Positions 1 to 10,211 of a DNA stretch of 64,000 nt are shown here, piece after piece; position 1 is the stretch's first letter; each line of letters begins with the position of its first letter. The stretch covers positions 1 through 64,000 of the forward strand of contig JAJCYH010000022.1 of NCBI GenBank assembly GCA_029262995.1. The letters run 5' to 3'. The stretch is from Saprospiraceae bacterium (GTDB lineage Bacteria; Bacteroidota; Bacteroidia; Chitinophagales; Saprospiraceae). The notes under the pieces were generated by a model, which was given only the letters and a program-made list of their open reading frames with translations, was not told the DNA's origin and searched no databases. The position numbers and the translations under genes were made by a program.

Positions 1-1929
1 ACAATCATCATCGATATTGTTGTATGGATTTTCAATGGCACCAGGATTTATAAGTGGATCATTGTCATTGCAATCAAATTCTAGTATGAAGCCATCTTGA
101 TCGAGGTCATCATCTAGGGTTTGTGGATTACAATCATCATCTAATCCATTGTATTCAACTTCTGGCTGGTTAGGGTTGATTAAAGCGTTATTATCATTAC
201 AATCGGTATAAAGATTAAAACCATCATTGTCTGCATCTAAGTCATCAATTAGAATATGACTTGTACTATTGGTTTCAACATATTCATTTTGATCAAAATA
301 AATTCTTGCTGAATTATTTACTATAGTCTTTTGAGCTAAATTGTCATTTGGTAGTATTGCGTATTGTACAAACCCTTTATTTAGGATAGAGTCCTGAACT
401 TTGGAAGGAAGGTTTATATCATTAAAGAAAAATTCAAGTAAACCATTGTAGTTAATTTTAAGTTCGCTTAATTGATGTGAAGATTGGACAATTTTTACTG
501 AATTAAAATTTAGGAAAGGACTTAATTGATCTTCAATCCTAATATTATAAGCATAATCATTACCAAGATTTTCAAACCTTATGGTATAGTTTAATTCTTC
601 ATTAAATGCTACAAAATTATTTCCTCCTCGAAAAGGCGTACCATATTTGTTATTTGGATCGTAGGAACATCTTAATTCAAAGCAATATTCTGAACTATCG
701 ATGACACTTCCACTCATAATAGCCTTTAAGCAAATCAATTCACCTACATTGGATGCATCTGGAAGCTTGAAATAAACATCTACAAAATCCTTTTCACCAT
801 AGTCTGTTAATTGGACTTGCTTGCTTAATATGCCTTTAGAAATGATTGTAAATGGAGGAGAACTATTTACAAATTCCATAAGGGTATCATATCTTAATTG
901 TATGGTTTCCTCTATAGGTGTATTTCCTGAATTTGTCGTTTTGATTTTAAATTTTGTAATCTGATTGCACCTCAACTGTGAAGTATTGAATAATTTTATA
1001 GACCCCGATATTCTGGGTTCTGTTGACTGAAGCCCAATTTCAAAACAATGGTAGAATCCATTGTTATAATCAATTGTAATTTGATCTAGTAGTCCTACGG
1101 GTAAAAATTCATCGATTAAAAATTCTGTGGTATATGTGCCTGTATCAACAAAGTAATACTCATAAATTCCATCAATAATTCTATAACTATTGTAGTTTGG
1201 TGTAATCGAAGTATATTTTTGCTTGATTTTAAGAGACGGTTCATTGAAATTTTGACGTCCATCGAAATTCTCATCTAAGTAGTAATTGAACTTAATTAAT
1301 GGTCCATTGCAAAATATACTACTATCCTGATTCATTGATTCATCCAAATCAATGCTTACAATAACTTCTGTAGCACTTCCATCACAGCTTCCTACAAAAA
1401 GGTAATATATGTTGCCTAAAAGCAGATCACTCAGATTATATTCAATGGTGATACTACCTGGATCACAAAAGCTGTCACCACCAATACATTCTCCATCGCC
1501 ATTTTCACAAAAATCATAAACGCCTGAATGAATCATAATGTCATCAGATTCATTGGAGTTTGTTATTTTTTGTACTGTTACTTCTAGTTCCATCGAATTG
1601 GCAACAAAGGAAATCCATTTAATATTATATGGAGATCCTGTGCCATTACATAAACTTTCGGGCCACGATTGGATTATACCATTAGCATTTTCTAAAGATA
1701 TTTGTATGCCTTCCTTTAATTCTTGAGGATCGCAATAATGACAATTGGGGTAAGCGTCGCAACTGTTCTCGCAGCCTGATATTGTATAATAATGAGATTG
1801 TTGATCATTGATATTGCTTTTTGGCAAATCTCTGTATGCAATATCGCCCGAGGAAAAGCTAATTATACCGGTTAATATATATTGTAATAATAATGGACTA
1901 AAAAGCATATAATGTATTATTGGTTTCAT
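1..1929 (-). CDS. Secreted multidomain protein with DUF7619-like and MopE-type repeats (N-terminal part, runs off the window)
   Basis: This minus-strand frame is open from an ATG at 1929 to base 1, giving 643 codons without a stop, so the C-terminus lies outside the window. The first ~28 residues are hydrophobic and look like a signal peptide. A Cys-rich region follows. Around residues 420-560 there is a motif SYDPNNK and a module ending in ARIYFDQNE, which resembles the DUF7619 module common in T9SS cargo. From about residue 567 two 43-residue units (starting 567 and 610) carry DxDGF, DCNDN, INP and DDDC, the pattern of MopE-type putative metal-binding repeats. It is probably a surface or secreted protein; a T9SS sorting domain beyond the edge is expected but not seen. 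It is divergent from glgB. Function is unknown. Confidence 0.85.
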   Translation of the reverse strand, partial: MKPIIHYMLFSPLLLQYILTGIISFSSGDIAYRDLPKSNINDQQSHYYTISGCENSCDAYPNCHYCDPQELKEGIQISLENANGIIQSWPESLCNGTGSPYNIKWISFVANSMELEVTVQKITNSNESDDIMIHSGVYDFCENGDGECIGGDSFCDPGSITIEYNLSDLLLGNIYYLFVGSCDGSATEVIVSIDLDESMNQDSSIFCNGPLIKFNYYLDENFDGRQNFNEPSLKIKQKYTSITPNYNSYRIIDGIYEYYFVDTGTYTTEFLIDEFLPVGLLDQITIDYNNGFYHCFEIGLQSTEPRISGSIKLFNTSQLRCNQITKFKIKTTNSGNTPIEETIQLRYDTLMEFVNSSPPFTIISKGILSKQVQLTDYGEKDFVDVYFKLPDASNVGELICLKAIMSGSVIDSSEYCFELRCSYDPNNKYGTPFRGGNNFVAFNEELNYTIRFENLGNDYAYNIRIEDQLSPFLNFNSVKIVQSSHQLSELKINYNGLLEFFFNDINLPSKVQDSILNKGFVQYAILPNDNLAQKTIVNNSARIYFDQNEYVETNSTSHILIDDLDADNDGFNLYTDCNDNNALINPNQPEVEYNGLDDDCNPQTLDDDLDQDGFILEFDCNDNDPLINPGAIENPYNNIDDDC

Positions 1930-2048
1930 TAGTTAGATACCTATTTGTTGGTTAGTGATGCATGTCTAATAATTTTAGGGGTATTTTCTTTTCAAATTCT
2001 TATTCTATATGATCAAGTATTTTCTACGAAATATATTACATTAAGGCA

Positions 2049-3950
2049 ATGAATAAAATAAAGCCATTTTCGCTATTTACAGAATTTGATTTGGAGCTCT
2101 TTGCGGTTGGAAAGCATTACAATCTTTACGATAAATTTGGCTCTCACATCATTGAACTGAATGGAGAGTTGGGTGTTTATTTTGCAGTATATGCCCCTGC
2201 TGCCAGATCTGTTAGAGTTATAGGTGATTTCAATTATTGGAATGGAGAGGAACACTGCTTAAATGTTAGGTGGGATGGCAGCGGAATTTGGGAAGGCTTT
2301 ATCCCCAGTCTGAAGAAAGGAGATATTTACAAGTATCAGATATATTCTAATCATGATGACAAATTAAGAGAGAAAGCAGATCCTTATGCTCGAAAATCGG
2401 AAATGCCTCCTCAGACAGCTAGTATTATCTGGCAAGATGACTATCTCTGGAACGATGAAGAATGGATGACAAAAAGACCTGAAATAAATTCTCTTGATCA
2501 ACCCATGAGTATATATGAGTGCCATATTGGTTCTTGGAAAAAATCAATGGATGGTTCAAGGTCATTACATTATAAAGAACTGGCTTCTGAGTTGGTTAAT
2601 TATTTGCTTGACATGAACTATACCCATGTCGAATTTCTTCCTGTTATGGAACACCCGTTTTATCCTTCATGGGGTTATCTGAGTACTGGCTATTTTGCAC
2701 CAAGCAGTAGATATGGAGATCCTGATGAATTCAAGCATCTTGTGAATGAACTCCATAAAAAGAGAATTGGTGTGATACTGGACTGGGTGCCTGCCCATTT
2801 TCCATCTGATGAATATGCGCTTGCTGATTTTGATGGCTCGGCATTGTTTGAGCACCCGGAGAAAGCTAAAGGATTTCACCCGGACTGGAATAGTTTGATA
2901 TTCAACTTTGAGCGACCACAAATAAAATCTTTTTTAATATCAAGTGCTCATTTCTGGTTTGATGAATACAAAGTTGATGCTTTGCGCGTTGATGCCGTTG
3001 CTTCAATGCTTTACTTGGATTATTCACGAACGGAGAGTGAATGGTCACCAAATGAATTTGGAGGTAACGAATATTTGGCTGCCATAGAATTTCTTAAGGA
3101 TTTGAATCAATCTGTTTACGGATCATTCAAAGGCATTCAAATGATTGCTGAGGAGTCGACAGCTTTTGATGGTGTAACAAGACCTGTATCAAGCAATGGA
3201 CTGGGATTTGGGCTTAAGTGGATGATGGGTTGGATGAATGACACATTAGAATTTTTTAGCAGAGACCCAATTCATAGAGAGTATCACCATAATGATATAA
3301 GTAGGAGTTTGACATATGCGTTTTCAGAAAACTATGTTTTACCATTGTCTCATGATGAAGTAGTGCATGGAAAGAAATCTATAGTTTATAAGATGCCAGG
3401 AGATGAATGGCAACGTTTTGCAAATGTACGATTACTTTACGCCTATATGTTTACTCACCCTGGTCAGAAGCTTTTGTTTATGGGAGACGATATTGGTCAG
3501 ACTTCTGAATGGAATGTAGACAACAGCATTGAATGGCATTTGTTGGCGTTTAAATTTCATAAAGGCATCCAAAATACAATCAGAGAACTCAATAGAGTAT
3601 ACCGAAATGAGAAAGCACTTTTTGAACGCAATTATAAAAGTGGTGGTTTTGAGTGGATTGATTATTCGGATAGCAGAAACTCTGTACTCACCTATATGCG
3701 TAAAGCAAAAGTAGAGTCTGTAATTGTAGTATGTAACTTTAAAGCAGATCTGCTTAAGGATTACAATTTCGGTGTAAATGAATTGGGAGAATATGTTGAG
3801 ATCTTTAACTCTGATCTAAGAGAATTTGGTGGATCAAATAATCGAAACAAGAAAATTGTTGCGAAGAAAGAAGCATCACATGGAAGACCATATAGCATTA
3901 ACGTTTTGATTCCTCCAATGGCGTGTATTATTTTAAAATTAAAAAATTAA
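2049..3950 (+). CDS. glgB: 1,4-alpha-glucan branching enzyme GlgB
   Basis: This cytoplasmic enzyme makes alpha-1,6 branches in glycogen. The 633-residue protein begins with one CBM48 domain (about 40-130), then the GH13 (alpha-amylase-type) barrel and a C-terminal beta domain. The GH13 signatures are visible: nucleophile Asp315 in ALRVDAVASM, acid/base Glu368 in IAEEST, and Asp436 in LSHDEVVHGKKS. It is shorter than the ~730-residue E. coli enzyme because the extra N-terminal N1 domain is absent, as in many branching enzymes. The ATG at 2049 is the first in frame after an AT-rich leader. The stop codon TAA is followed immediately by the glgA ATG, so the two are almost certainly cotranscribed and perhaps translationally coupled. 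Confidence 0.96.
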   Translation: MNKIKPFSLFTEFDLELFAVGKHYNLYDKFGSHIIELNGELGVYFAVYAPAARSVRVIGDFNYWNGEEHCLNVRWDGSGIWEGFIPSLKKGDIYKYQIYSNHDDKLREKADPYARKSEMPPQTASIIWQDDYLWNDEEWMTKRPEINSLDQPMSIYECHIGSWKKSMDGSRSLHYKELASELVNYLLDMNYTHVEFLPVMEHPFYPSWGYLSTGYFAPSSRYGDPDEFKHLVNELHKKRIGVILDWVPAHFPSDEYALADFDGSALFEHPEKAKGFHPDWNSLIFNFERPQIKSFLISSAHFWFDEYKVDALRVDAVASMLYLDYSRTESEWSPNEFGGNEYLAAIEFLKDLNQSVYGSFKGIQMIAEESTAFDGVTRPVSSNGLGFGLKWMMGWMNDTLEFFSRDPIHREYHHNDISRSLTYAFSENYVLPLSHDEVVHGKKSIVYKMPGDEWQRFANVRLLYAYMFTHPGQKLLFMGDDIGQTSEWNVDNSIEWHLLAFKFHKGIQNTIRELNRVYRNEKALFERNYKSGGFEWIDYSDSRNSVLTYMRKAKVESVIVVCNFKADLLKDYNFGVNELGEYVEIFNSDLREFGGSNNRNKKIVAKKEASHGRPYSINVLIPPMACIILKLKN

Positions 3951-5384
3951 ATGAAGGTACTCCATATATCTACAGAGTGTTATCCAGCGGCTAAAGCTGG
4001 TGGTATGGGCGATGTTGTGGGTTCTTTGCCTATATATTTGCCTATTCATGGGGTAGAAGCTTCTGTGATCATACCTAAATATAAAACCAAGTGGATTGAA
4101 GAGAGGAATTTTGAAATGGTTTATGAATCTTCACTGCAATTAGGAAAGGATACGGTTGAATTTTCTATTTTAAAACTTAAGAATACGGATCTTGGATTTC
4201 CATTTTATGTCATTGACATTCCAAATAAATTTGACAGAGCAAACATTTACCTTGATGAGGATGGTGAAGCATTTCCAGATGAAATAGAAAGAAATATTTC
4301 ATTTCAACGTGGCGTATTGGATTGGATAAAAAATTCACCGGATGTCTTTGACCTATTGCATTGCCACGACCATATGACAGGATTAATGGCATTTATGGTT
4401 CAATATTGTACTGTGTATGAATCATTGAGTTCAATGCCTATGTTTTTTACAATCCATAATGGTCAATATAGAGGTGCTTTTGATTGGAAATATGTTAAGC
4501 TGTTGCCAAAATTTGATGTTCGGAAGGGAGGTTTACTTGAATGGGATGATATGATACATTCTTTGGCATCGGCAATCAAATGCTCGTGGATGATAAGTAC
4601 AGTTTCTCCTTCTTATCTCAAGGAATTGAATAGTGATTTTGATACACTTACATCTTTAATGCGTTTTGAAAATTATAAGTCTGTTGGTATTCTTAACGGT
4701 ATAGATGATCAGGTATGGGATCCTGTTATCGATCCTTTACTTGAGTACAGATTGAAGCGAAGTGTAAATGTTTTCAAGCAGTCAAATAAGAAAGCTCTTG
4801 CCAATCAATATGAATTTAAATCAAATAAAATATTGGTAAGTTTTATCGGAAGATTTGCCTATGAAAAATCTGCTGATTTACTAGTACCAACATTTGAAGA
4901 ATGGCTTAAGGGAAATAAGAGTATCCACTTTTTTATTTTAGGTTCGGGCGATAAGAGTATTGAGGGTGATATGATTAAATTGCAAAAAAAATACCCGGAT
5001 AATATTACTGCCGTCATTGCCTATAACGAAAAGTTGGCTCACCAGATTTATTCTGCCTCAGATTTCATCCTTATGCCTTCAAGATTTGAACCGTGTGGCT
5101 TAAATCAAATGTATGCTATGCGTTATGGAACTGTTCCTATAACTAGATTTACAGGAGGATTAAAGGATACTGTTCCCGATATTGGGGATGATGGGAATGG
5201 TATAAGTTTTCTACAAGCTAATAAGGAGGATATAATATATTCTTTAAAACGGGCAGTAAGTTTATATAAAGATTCATTAAATTTAAGAATGCTGATCAAT
5301 AAAATTATGAATCTGGATTTTTCATGGGTAGCATCAGCAAAAGAATATAAAGATCATTATATTAAAACAGTAAAACGACAATGA
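3951..5384 (+). CDS. glgA: Glycogen synthase GlgA (ADP-glucose, GT5)
   Basis: GlgA transfers glucose from ADP-glucose to the growing alpha-1,4-glucan. The 477-residue length and the two-Rossmann GT-B layout fit family GT5. The N-terminal KxGG loop that binds ADP-glucose is present as KAGGMGDV (Lys15), and the C-terminal catalytic Glu380 lies in SRFEPCGLNQ. Zero bases separate it from glgB upstream, and its TGA overlaps the glgC ATG in an ATGA arrangement. These spacings indicate one operon for building the storage polymer. Confidence 0.96.
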   Translation: MKVLHISTECYPAAKAGGMGDVVGSLPIYLPIHGVEASVIIPKYKTKWIEERNFEMVYESSLQLGKDTVEFSILKLKNTDLGFPFYVIDIPNKFDRANIYLDEDGEAFPDEIERNISFQRGVLDWIKNSPDVFDLLHCHDHMTGLMAFMVQYCTVYESLSSMPMFFTIHNGQYRGAFDWKYVKLLPKFDVRKGGLLEWDDMIHSLASAIKCSWMISTVSPSYLKELNSDFDTLTSLMRFENYKSVGILNGIDDQVWDPVIDPLLEYRLKRSVNVFKQSNKKALANQYEFKSNKILVSFIGRFAYEKSADLLVPTFEEWLKGNKSIHFFILGSGDKSIEGDMIKLQKKYPDNITAVIAYNEKLAHQIYSASDFILMPSRFEPCGLNQMYAMRYGTVPITRFTGGLKDTVPDIGDDGNGISFLQANKEDIIYSLKRAVSLYKDSLNLRMLINKIMNLDFSWVASAKEYKDHYIKTVKRQ

Positions 5385-6667
5385 TAACTGATCAAACAGT
5401 AGCTATTATTTTAGGAGGAGGGGTGGGAAGTCGATTGTATCCTTTGACAGCTTTAAGGTCAAAGCCTGCTGTACCTATTGCTGGTAAATATCGGCTGATT
5501 GATATTCCCATAAGTAATTGTATTAATTCAAACATTAAGCGGATGTACGTTTTGACCATGTTTAATTCCGCTTCTCTTAACAGGCATATAAAGAACACAT
5601 ATAACTTTGATATGTTCTCAGATGCTTTTGTAAACATACATGCCGCTGAGCAGACGCCAGACAATCAGGAGTGGTTTAAAGGGACTGCAGATGCGGTAAG
5701 GCAAACAAGGCAAGAGCTTAAGAAAATAAATTATGAATATGTTCTAATCTTATCTGGCGATCAATTGTATCAGATGGATTTTAGAGAACTTATAAATTTT
5801 CATATTCAATCCGAGTCAGATTTGACCGTTGCAACAATCCCAGTTATAAAGAAAGAGGCTACTTCTTTTGGCATATTAAAGGTTGATGAAAATGGTGTAA
5901 TTAATAATTTTTATGAAAAGCCAGGAATTGATATTGTTGAAGAATGGAAATCACCTGTGACTGAAAAGTTAGAGGCAGAGGGAAAGGAATATCTTGCTTC
6001 TATGGGTATTTATGTATTTAACAAAAAGGTATTAGACAACCTTTTTAATGAATTTCCAGATGCCAATGATTTTGGAAAGGAAATTATTCCTGCTGCAGTC
6101 AAGGATGAAAACAGGAAGGTAAGTTCGTATGCTTTTGATGGCTATTGGACTGATATAGGAAACATTTCTTCCTTTTTTGAAGCTAATTTAAATTTAACTA
6201 AATTTCTGCCTAAATATCATTTATATGACAACGCATCAAAGCTATATACCCATGCCCGAATTTTAGCACCCTCGAAGTTTTTTAATACCCAGATTAATTT
6301 TGGCTTGATATCAGAAGGTTGTATTTGTCATGCTAAAGAAATTTCCCATTCGGTGATAGGTATTCGTTCTAGGATTGGTAAGGATACCATAATTAGAGAT
6401 AGTTATGTAATGGGGATGGATTTTTACCAGACTATTGATGATATTGATCAGCTGCCAACCAATCAATTGCATGGTATTGGAAATGGTTGTTTTATTCAAA
6501 ACGCGATTCTTGATAAAAATGTTAGAATTGGACATAATGTACATATACAGGGAGATCCAAGTCTAGAGAATTTAGAAACAGATCAATATTGTATAAGTGA
6601 TGGTATAGTAATAGTTAAAAAAGGTGCATTCATACCTGATGGTTCAAAAATTGGACTTTTAAGTTAG
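5381..6667 (+). CDS. glgC: Glucose-1-phosphate adenylyltransferase GlgC
   Basis: GlgC makes ADP-glucose from ATP and glucose-1-phosphate, the committed and usually allosterically controlled step of bacterial glycogen synthesis. The 428-residue protein has the nucleotidyltransferase signature GGGVGSRLYPLT near residue 12, the SGDQLYQMD segment of the sugar-nucleotide site, and a C-terminal left-handed beta-helix region with isoleucine-rich hexapeptides (around 310-425). The ATG overlaps the glgA stop as ATGA. With glgB and glgA it forms a complete synthesis set; no glgP phosphorylase or glgX debranching gene is in the window. Confidence 0.95.
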   Translation: MITDQTVAIILGGGVGSRLYPLTALRSKPAVPIAGKYRLIDIPISNCINSNIKRMYVLTMFNSASLNRHIKNTYNFDMFSDAFVNIHAAEQTPDNQEWFKGTADAVRQTRQELKKINYEYVLILSGDQLYQMDFRELINFHIQSESDLTVATIPVIKKEATSFGILKVDENGVINNFYEKPGIDIVEEWKSPVTEKLEAEGKEYLASMGIYVFNKKVLDNLFNEFPDANDFGKEIIPAAVKDENRKVSSYAFDGYWTDIGNISSFFEANLNLTKFLPKYHLYDNASKLYTHARILAPSKFFNTQINFGLISEGCICHAKEISHSVIGIRSRIGKDTIIRDSYVMGMDFYQTIDDIDQLPTNQLHGIGNGCFIQNAILDKNVRIGHNVHIQGDPSLENLETDQYCISDGIVIVKKGAFIPDGSKIGLLS

Positions 6668-6722
6668 TTTTGGCACTTTTTATTAATTAAAAGATTATTA
6701 GCTTCGCCCTCTATATATAATT

Positions 6723-9107
6723 ATGGCATTGGATATAAAGCAATATTTCACTGAAACAGAATTTTATCCAGGACATGTTAAAGATGTCCAATTGGATGAA
6801 GCAAATCAATCTGTTTGTATAAATGCAGATAATGATGTAACCTTAATAGTATACGTCATAACTGATCATATATTTAGGTTCAGATATTCTCCGGATGGTT
6901 ATTTTGACAATGACTTTTCTTATGGGATAGATCCGGATTTCGAAAGAACCGACACAAATTTCGAAATGCATGATGCTGGAGATTATTACAGCATCAAAAC
7001 TTCTGCTTTGGAATGTAGAATATCAAAGCAGAATATGTCGGTTTCTGTTCTGGATACTAAGGGTAATGTTTTGAACGAAGATGAAAAAGGATTTCATTGG
7101 GAGCGCAATCAAAAATATGGAGGATACATCGTTCAAATGACCAAGAAAATTCAGGAAAAGGAAGCTTTTTATGGACTAGGAGATAAACCGACAGATTTAA
7201 ATTTAAAAGGAAGACGGTTTATGAACTGGGGTACTGATCATTATGGGTATTCCAAAAACTCAGATCCACTATACAAAAACATTCCTATTTATTATGGTTT
7301 ACATAAAGGTTTGGCATACGGAATATTTTTTGACAATAGTTTCAAATCATATTTTGACTTTGGAAGCGAGAGAAATGGGGCGACAAGTTTTTGGGCCCAA
7401 GGCGGAGAAATGAACTACTATTTTATTGCAGGTCCTGCATTGATTGATGCTTCAACAAGATATACCAAACTGACTGGCACACCAGAAATGCCACCTATGT
7501 GGTCATTGGGTTTTCAGCAATGCAAGTGGAGTTACTACCCTGAAGAAAATGTAATGGACGTAGCACAAACTATGCGCAAATGGGGGATCCCGTGTGATGC
7601 TATCTATTTAGATATAGACTATATGGACGGCTTTAGGTGTTTTACTTGGGATAAGGAAAAATTCCCCAATCCTAAAAAAATGGTTGATAATCTCAGAAAT
7701 ATGGGTTTCAGAACGATGGTAATCATTGATCCTGGGATTAAGGTTGATAAAAATTATCCGGTCTTTAATGAAGGTCTTGAAAAGGGCTATTACTGCAAGA
7801 GACCAGATGGACATTTTGTGATAGGTAAAGTATGGCCCGGTGATTGTTATTTTCCAGATTTTACCAACCCAGAAGTAAGAGAATGGTGGGCTGGATTGTA
7901 TAAAGAACTTATTGAAGATATAGGTGTTGATGGGGTCTGGAATGACATGAACGAACCAGCTTTATTTGAAGTTGAAAGTAAGACCTTCCCCGATGATGTT
8001 ATGCATGATTACGATGGCAACTTGTGCTCTCACCGTAAAGGTCATAATGTATATGGAATGCAAATGGCACGAGCAACAGCTGAGGGTGTTAAAAGATTTG
8101 CAGGAGGGAAGAGACCACTGATTATTACACGATCAGGGTATTCTGGATTGCAAAGATATAGTTCCGTATGGACAGGTGACAATATCGCCTCGTGGGAGCA
8201 TCTTTGGCTTGCAGATGTCCAAGCACAGCGTTTAAGTATTTCTGGTATCAGCTTTTGTGGTTCTGATATTGGAGGCTTTATCCAGCAGCCTAGTGGTGAG
8301 TTGTTTGTCAGGTGGATACAACTAGGAATATTTCATCCTTTTTGCAGAGTACATTCCTCTGGTGATCACGGGGATCAGGAACCATGGTCCTTTGGAGAAA
8401 AATATACCTTGTTGTTTAAAAAGTTTGTCGAACTGAGATACCAACTTCTTCCTTATATATATACCAACTTTTATAATTATCATAAGCATGGAGTACCTAT
8501 GTTAAGGCCTATCGTTTTTTATGATCAGGAAGATTCAAATAACTTTAACAGAGATCATGAATTCCTATGTGGCCCTGAATTATTAGTTGTACCTGTAGTG
8601 AATGACAGAGCGCAGAGTAGACCTATGTATTTGCCTAAAGGCAGCTGGTATAACTATTGGAATAATGATAAGATTGAAGGCAAACGTGAATTGAATGTAA
8701 ATGTTAAACTGGACACCTTTCCTTTTTTCATTAAGGCAGGTACTATTTTACCTTTATATCCAGTCCAGCAATATACAGATCAACTAGAGTTTGAGACCAT
8801 GGACTTGAATGTCTATTATTATCGAGGCAGGCATACAAGTGAGTGGTATGAAGATGCTCATGATGATTACGCATATGAACAAGGTGTTTATAGATTGGCA
8901 AAATTTGCGCAAGAAGGTAAACTAGACAAACTGGTAATAAACCAAACCGTCGAAGGAAGTTTTACACCTAAGATTAAAGAGTATAAATTAAATATTATCG
9001 GACTTCCGTTTGTGTGTAAGAAAGTTATAGCAGACGGAATTGAAAAAGAGATGATAGGTAGTAGTTGCTATATTGACCTAAACTTTAAGGAGATTATTTT
9101 TTCCTAG
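6723..9107 (+). CDS. Glycoside hydrolase family 31 alpha-glucosidase
   Basis: A 794-residue GH31 enzyme, which would release alpha-linked glucose from the non-reducing ends of oligosaccharides. The GH31 signature WNDMNEP contains the nucleophile Asp408, and the acid/base Asp486 lies in WTGDN. An N-terminal beta-sandwich precedes the barrel, and beta domains follow (LPKGSWYNYW is a typical C-terminal element). No signal peptide is visible, so it is probably cytoplasmic. It starts 55 bases after glgC and is followed at 43 bases by the isomerase gene, so it likely extends the glycogen operon and could handle maltodextrin turnover. The exact substrate cannot be told from the sequence. Confidence 0.92.
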   Translation: MALDIKQYFTETEFYPGHVKDVQLDEANQSVCINADNDVTLIVYVITDHIFRFRYSPDGYFDNDFSYGIDPDFERTDTNFEMHDAGDYYSIKTSALECRISKQNMSVSVLDTKGNVLNEDEKGFHWERNQKYGGYIVQMTKKIQEKEAFYGLGDKPTDLNLKGRRFMNWGTDHYGYSKNSDPLYKNIPIYYGLHKGLAYGIFFDNSFKSYFDFGSERNGATSFWAQGGEMNYYFIAGPALIDASTRYTKLTGTPEMPPMWSLGFQQCKWSYYPEENVMDVAQTMRKWGIPCDAIYLDIDYMDGFRCFTWDKEKFPNPKKMVDNLRNMGFRTMVIIDPGIKVDKNYPVFNEGLEKGYYCKRPDGHFVIGKVWPGDCYFPDFTNPEVREWWAGLYKELIEDIGVDGVWNDMNEPALFEVESKTFPDDVMHDYDGNLCSHRKGHNVYGMQMARATAEGVKRFAGGKRPLIITRSGYSGLQRYSSVWTGDNIASWEHLWLADVQAQRLSISGISFCGSDIGGFIQQPSGELFVRWIQLGIFHPFCRVHSSGDHGDQEPWSFGEKYTLLFKKFVELRYQLLPYIYTNFYNYHKHGVPMLRPIVFYDQEDSNNFNRDHEFLCGPELLVVPVVNDRAQSRPMYLPKGSWYNYWNNDKIEGKRELNVNVKLDTFPFFIKAGTILPLYPVQQYTDQLEFETMDLNVYYYRGRHTSEWYEDAHDDYAYEQGVYRLAKFAQEGKLDKLVINQTVEGSFTPKIKEYKLNIIGLPFVCKKVIADGIEKEMIGSSCYIDLNFKEIIFS

Positions 9108-9150
9108 ATTCAACATTGATTTGTTCCTTAATATCTAAATCAATAATATT

Positions 9151-10203
9151 ATGAAGACAATATTGGGACCTGCAATATTTCTTGCACAATTTATGGGTGA
9201 TGAACATCCTTTTAATTCTTTGGATGGTATATGCAAATGGGTTGCCGATCTTGGGTATAAGGGGATTCAAATTCCTACCTGGGATAGCAGATTAATTGAT
9301 TTAGAAAAGGCGTCTGAAAGCATGACTTACTGTGATGAACTTAAGGGGAAAATTCAGTCTTATGGGATAGAAGTAACCGAATTATCTACTCACTTACAAG
9401 GCCAGCTTGTTGCCGTTCATCCTGCTTATGATATATTGTTTGATGCATTTGCGCCTAAAGCCTGTCACGGTAAGCCAAAAGAAAGACAGATGTGGGCAGT
9501 ACAACAACTGGAATGGGCAGCAAAGGCCTCAACTAATTTGGGCTTAACGGCACATGCTACTTTTTCTGGAGCACTGGCCTGGCCATATGTGTACCCATGG
9601 CCACAACGACCAGATGGTCTTGTAGATACTGCATTTGAAGAATTAGCGAATCGGTGGAAACCAATTCTTAATAGCTTTGATGATCAAGGTGTGGATCTAT
9701 GTTATGAAATACATCCAGGTGAGGACTTGCATGATGGCGTAAGTTATGAAATGTTTCTTGATAAGATAGACCACCACAAAAGAGCTTGCCTTTTATATGA
9801 TCCAAGCCACTTTGTTTTACAACATTTGGATTACCTTCAATTTATTGACTTCTATCATGAACGTATTAAGATGTTCCATGTTAAAGATGCAGAATTTAAC
9901 CCTACTGGACGACAAGGAGTATATGGCGGATATCAGAATTGGGTTCAAAGAGCTGGACGGTTTAGATCTTTAGGAGACGGTCAAGTAGATTTTCAATCTA
10001 TATTTAGTAAATTGTCTCAATATGGTTATGACGGTTGGGCTGTAATGGAATGGGAATGTTGTATTAAATCTCCAACTCAAGGAGCAGAAGAAGGTGCACC
10101 ATTTATTTCTGAGCATATTATTAATGTAACTGAAAAGGCCTTTGATGATTTTGCAGATTCTGGTGTTGACAATGATATGATTAAGAAGATACTAGGCTTA
10201 TAG
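9151..10203 (+). CDS. Sugar phosphate isomerase/epimerase family protein (xylose isomerase-like TIM barrel)
   Basis: A 350-residue protein of the AP endonuclease 2/xylose isomerase-like TIM-barrel superfamily. Metal-ligand-type residues are visible in CYEIHPGED (Glu and His), YDPSHF, FHVKDAEF (His, Asp) and near the end in VMEWECC (Glu). No signal peptide is seen. The gene lies between the GH31 alpha-glucosidase and the YhhN gene, 8 bases before the latter, and is probably part of the same transcript. The superfamily includes many sugar and inositol isomerases and dehydratase-like enzymes; the actual substrate is not inferable. Confidence 0.88.
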   Translation: MKTILGPAIFLAQFMGDEHPFNSLDGICKWVADLGYKGIQIPTWDSRLIDLEKASESMTYCDELKGKIQSYGIEVTELSTHLQGQLVAVHPAYDILFDAFAPKACHGKPKERQMWAVQQLEWAAKASTNLGLTAHATFSGALAWPYVYPWPQRPDGLVDTAFEELANRWKPILNSFDDQGVDLCYEIHPGEDLHDGVSYEMFLDKIDHHKRACLLYDPSHFVLQHLDYLQFIDFYHERIKMFHVKDAEFNPTGRQGVYGGYQNWVQRAGRFRSLGDGQVDFQSIFSKLSQYGYDGWAVMEWECCIKSPTQGAEEGAPFISEHIINVTEKAFDDFADSGVDNDMIKKILGL

Positions 10204-10211
10204 ATAAACAT

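Noticed and set aside
1538-1726. Plus-strand 62-codon frame inside the first gene
   Set aside because: It is antisense to the continuous 643-codon minus-strand coding frame with clear domain features.
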